Assembly: GCF_003952425.1 (NCBI RefSeq)
Contig: NZ_CP034449.1
Location: 6,188,001 to 6,252,000 of the forward strand
Source: Mesorhizobium sp. M2A.F.Ca.ET.046.03.2.1
Lineage (GTDB): Bacteria > Pseudomonadota > Alphaproteobacteria > Rhizobiales > Rhizobiaceae
Reading direction: 5' to 3'
DNA: 64,000 nucleotides
Shown: piece by piece, positions 63,405-64,000 of the stretch
Layout: every line of letters begins with the position of its first letter
Numbering within the stretch: position 1 is the stretch's first letter
Notes under the pieces: model-generated
What the model was told of the DNA's origin: nothing
What the model saw: the letters and a program-made list of their open reading frames with translations, nothing else
The model's database searches: none
Made by a program: the position numbers and the translations under genes

Positions 63405-64000
63405 TCAGTGATTGACCGGCAGGTCAAGTTCGGCGGCAAGTGCCTCCAGCGTGTCGCCAAGCACCGCGATGATCTCGCCGATCTGTTCGCGGGTTGTGAT
63501 CAAAGGCGGGCAGACCATGAAATTATCACTCACCGGCCCGCCGCGCACGCGCCGCGAGTAGATGATGAGTCCACGCTCGAAGGCCAGATCGATGAGCCGC
63601 AAATTGGCGTTGAGATTCTGTGGCAACGGCGTCCTGGCCAAGGGGTCGGCGTAGAGCTCCGCACCCATGAACAGGCCCTTGCCTCGCACGTCGGCAATGA
63701 AAGGAAAGCGACCCGACAGCGCTTCGAGTTCGCCCCTCAGCACTTCGCCCATGACGGCGGAATTCTCGACCAAGCCAAGGCGGTCGACTTCGCCGAGAAC
63801 GGCAACGCCGGCCGCGCAGGCGACAGGGTTACCGCCATAGGTATGGCCATGCAGGAAGCCGCCTGCCGCAACGACCGGCCCGACGATCCTCTCCGTCGCG
63901 GCAAGTGCCCCCAAGGGCGCGTAGCCGGAGCTCAGCCCTTTCGACAGCGCGACGATATCCGGCCGGCAGCTCCAATGGTCGCCGCCCAGGAACTTGCCGG
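63405..64000 (-). CDS. Class III aminotransferase, C-terminal part
   Basis: The gene runs off the right edge. The visible 198 residues include the PLP lysine segment VALSKGLSSGYAPLGALAAT, then GHTYGGNPVACAAGVAVLGE (substrate/PLP phosphate loop) and a C-terminal domain ending in AELDLPVNH. This is the omega-aminotransferase (class III) type that accepts putrescine, beta-alanine, GABA or similar amines. The segment RRVRGGPVSDNFMVCPPLIT is typical of the beta-alanine/putrescine-pyruvate group. It precedes the DUF523, acetyltransferase and deacetylase genes in one apparent operon. Confidence 0.88.
   Translation of the reverse strand, partial: GKFLGGDHWSCRPDIVALSKGLSSGYAPLGALAATERIVGPVVAAGGFLHGHTYGGNPVACAAGVAVLGEVDRLGLVENSAVMGEVLRGELEALSGRFPFIADVRGKGLFMGAELYADPLARTPLPQNLNANLRLIDLAFERGLIIYSRRVRGGPVSDNFMVCPPLITTREQIGEIIAVLGDTLEALAAELDLPVNH

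Overview
This window reads as a stretch of core chromosome from a high-G+C alphaproteobacterium of the Rhizobiales, most likely Mesorhizobium or a close relative in the Phyllobacteriaceae. That placement is inferred from gene content and order (sufS2-sufB-sufC-sufD-sufS-sufT-sufA under a candidate Irr box, recA next to alaS, the purC/purS/purQ/purL/bolA/grxD block, a DUF1476 ATPase-inhibitor gene), from dispersed RIME-like palindromic repeats, and from protein wording typical of that group. No search was run. I found no rRNA, tRNA, CRISPR array, prophage or plasmid function.

Layout. 1-5.7 kb: the end of an AsmA/DUF3971-type protein, tyrS, an ArnT-like GT39 glycosyltransferase, a PAP2 phosphatase and an alpha/beta hydrolase. 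5.8-13.2 kb: the complete SUF iron-sulfur cluster operon with two cysteine desulfurases. 13.4-20.8 kb: a GFA-domain protein, a frameshifted tfoX-like gene, pseudouridine catabolism (psuK-psuG), recA with a candidate SOS box, and alaS. 21-31.9 kb: a GST, icd, a TrmJ-like methyltransferase, murI, an RNB exoribonuclease, two very small genes, rpsD with a structured leader, ttcA, an inositol-monophosphatase-family gene and a Bcr/CflA-type exporter. 32-42.3 kb: grxD, bolA, purL, a MocR regulator divergent from a DUF1127 gene, purQ, a GIY-YIG gene, purS, purC, DUF1476 and an HpaI-type aldolase. 42.5-47.4 kb: an RBBP9-type hydrolase, a VOC protein, an intact IS481-family element that has split a RIME-like repeat, and purB. 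47.4-57.8 kb: a P1 peptidase coupled to a substrate-binding protein, a flavin reductase, a five-gene molybdenum-hydroxylase maturation cluster (MoxR ATPase, VWA protein, two XdhC halves, a molybdopterin-binding/MobA fusion), and secreted proteins. 57.8-64 kb: a 54-aa DUF1127 protein, a region with two tandem terminators, an aldo/keto reductase, a cysteine-desulfurase-fold protein lacking the catalytic Cys, then an acetylpolyamine amidohydrolase coupled to an SSAT-like acetyltransferase, a DUF523 protein and a class III aminotransferase cut by the window end.

How the parts work together. The SUF genes make Fe-S clusters, and grxD/bolA, about 20 kb away beside the purine genes, are a likely carrier/sensor pair for them. 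PurC, PurS, PurQ, PurL and PurB cover the middle of de novo purine synthesis. PurL is the short form that needs PurS and PurQ.

Most notable departures from routine content: the IS481 insertion with a CCGG target duplication and doubled motifs at each end; a GIY-YIG gene fitted between purS and purQ with one-base stop/start overlaps on both sides; the acetylpolyamine deacetylase/acetyltransferase pair; the rpsD leader; and a possible small RNA near 58.1 kb. I did not find a clearly new defence or biosynthetic system. The GIY-YIG insertion and the polyamine acetylation module come closest.
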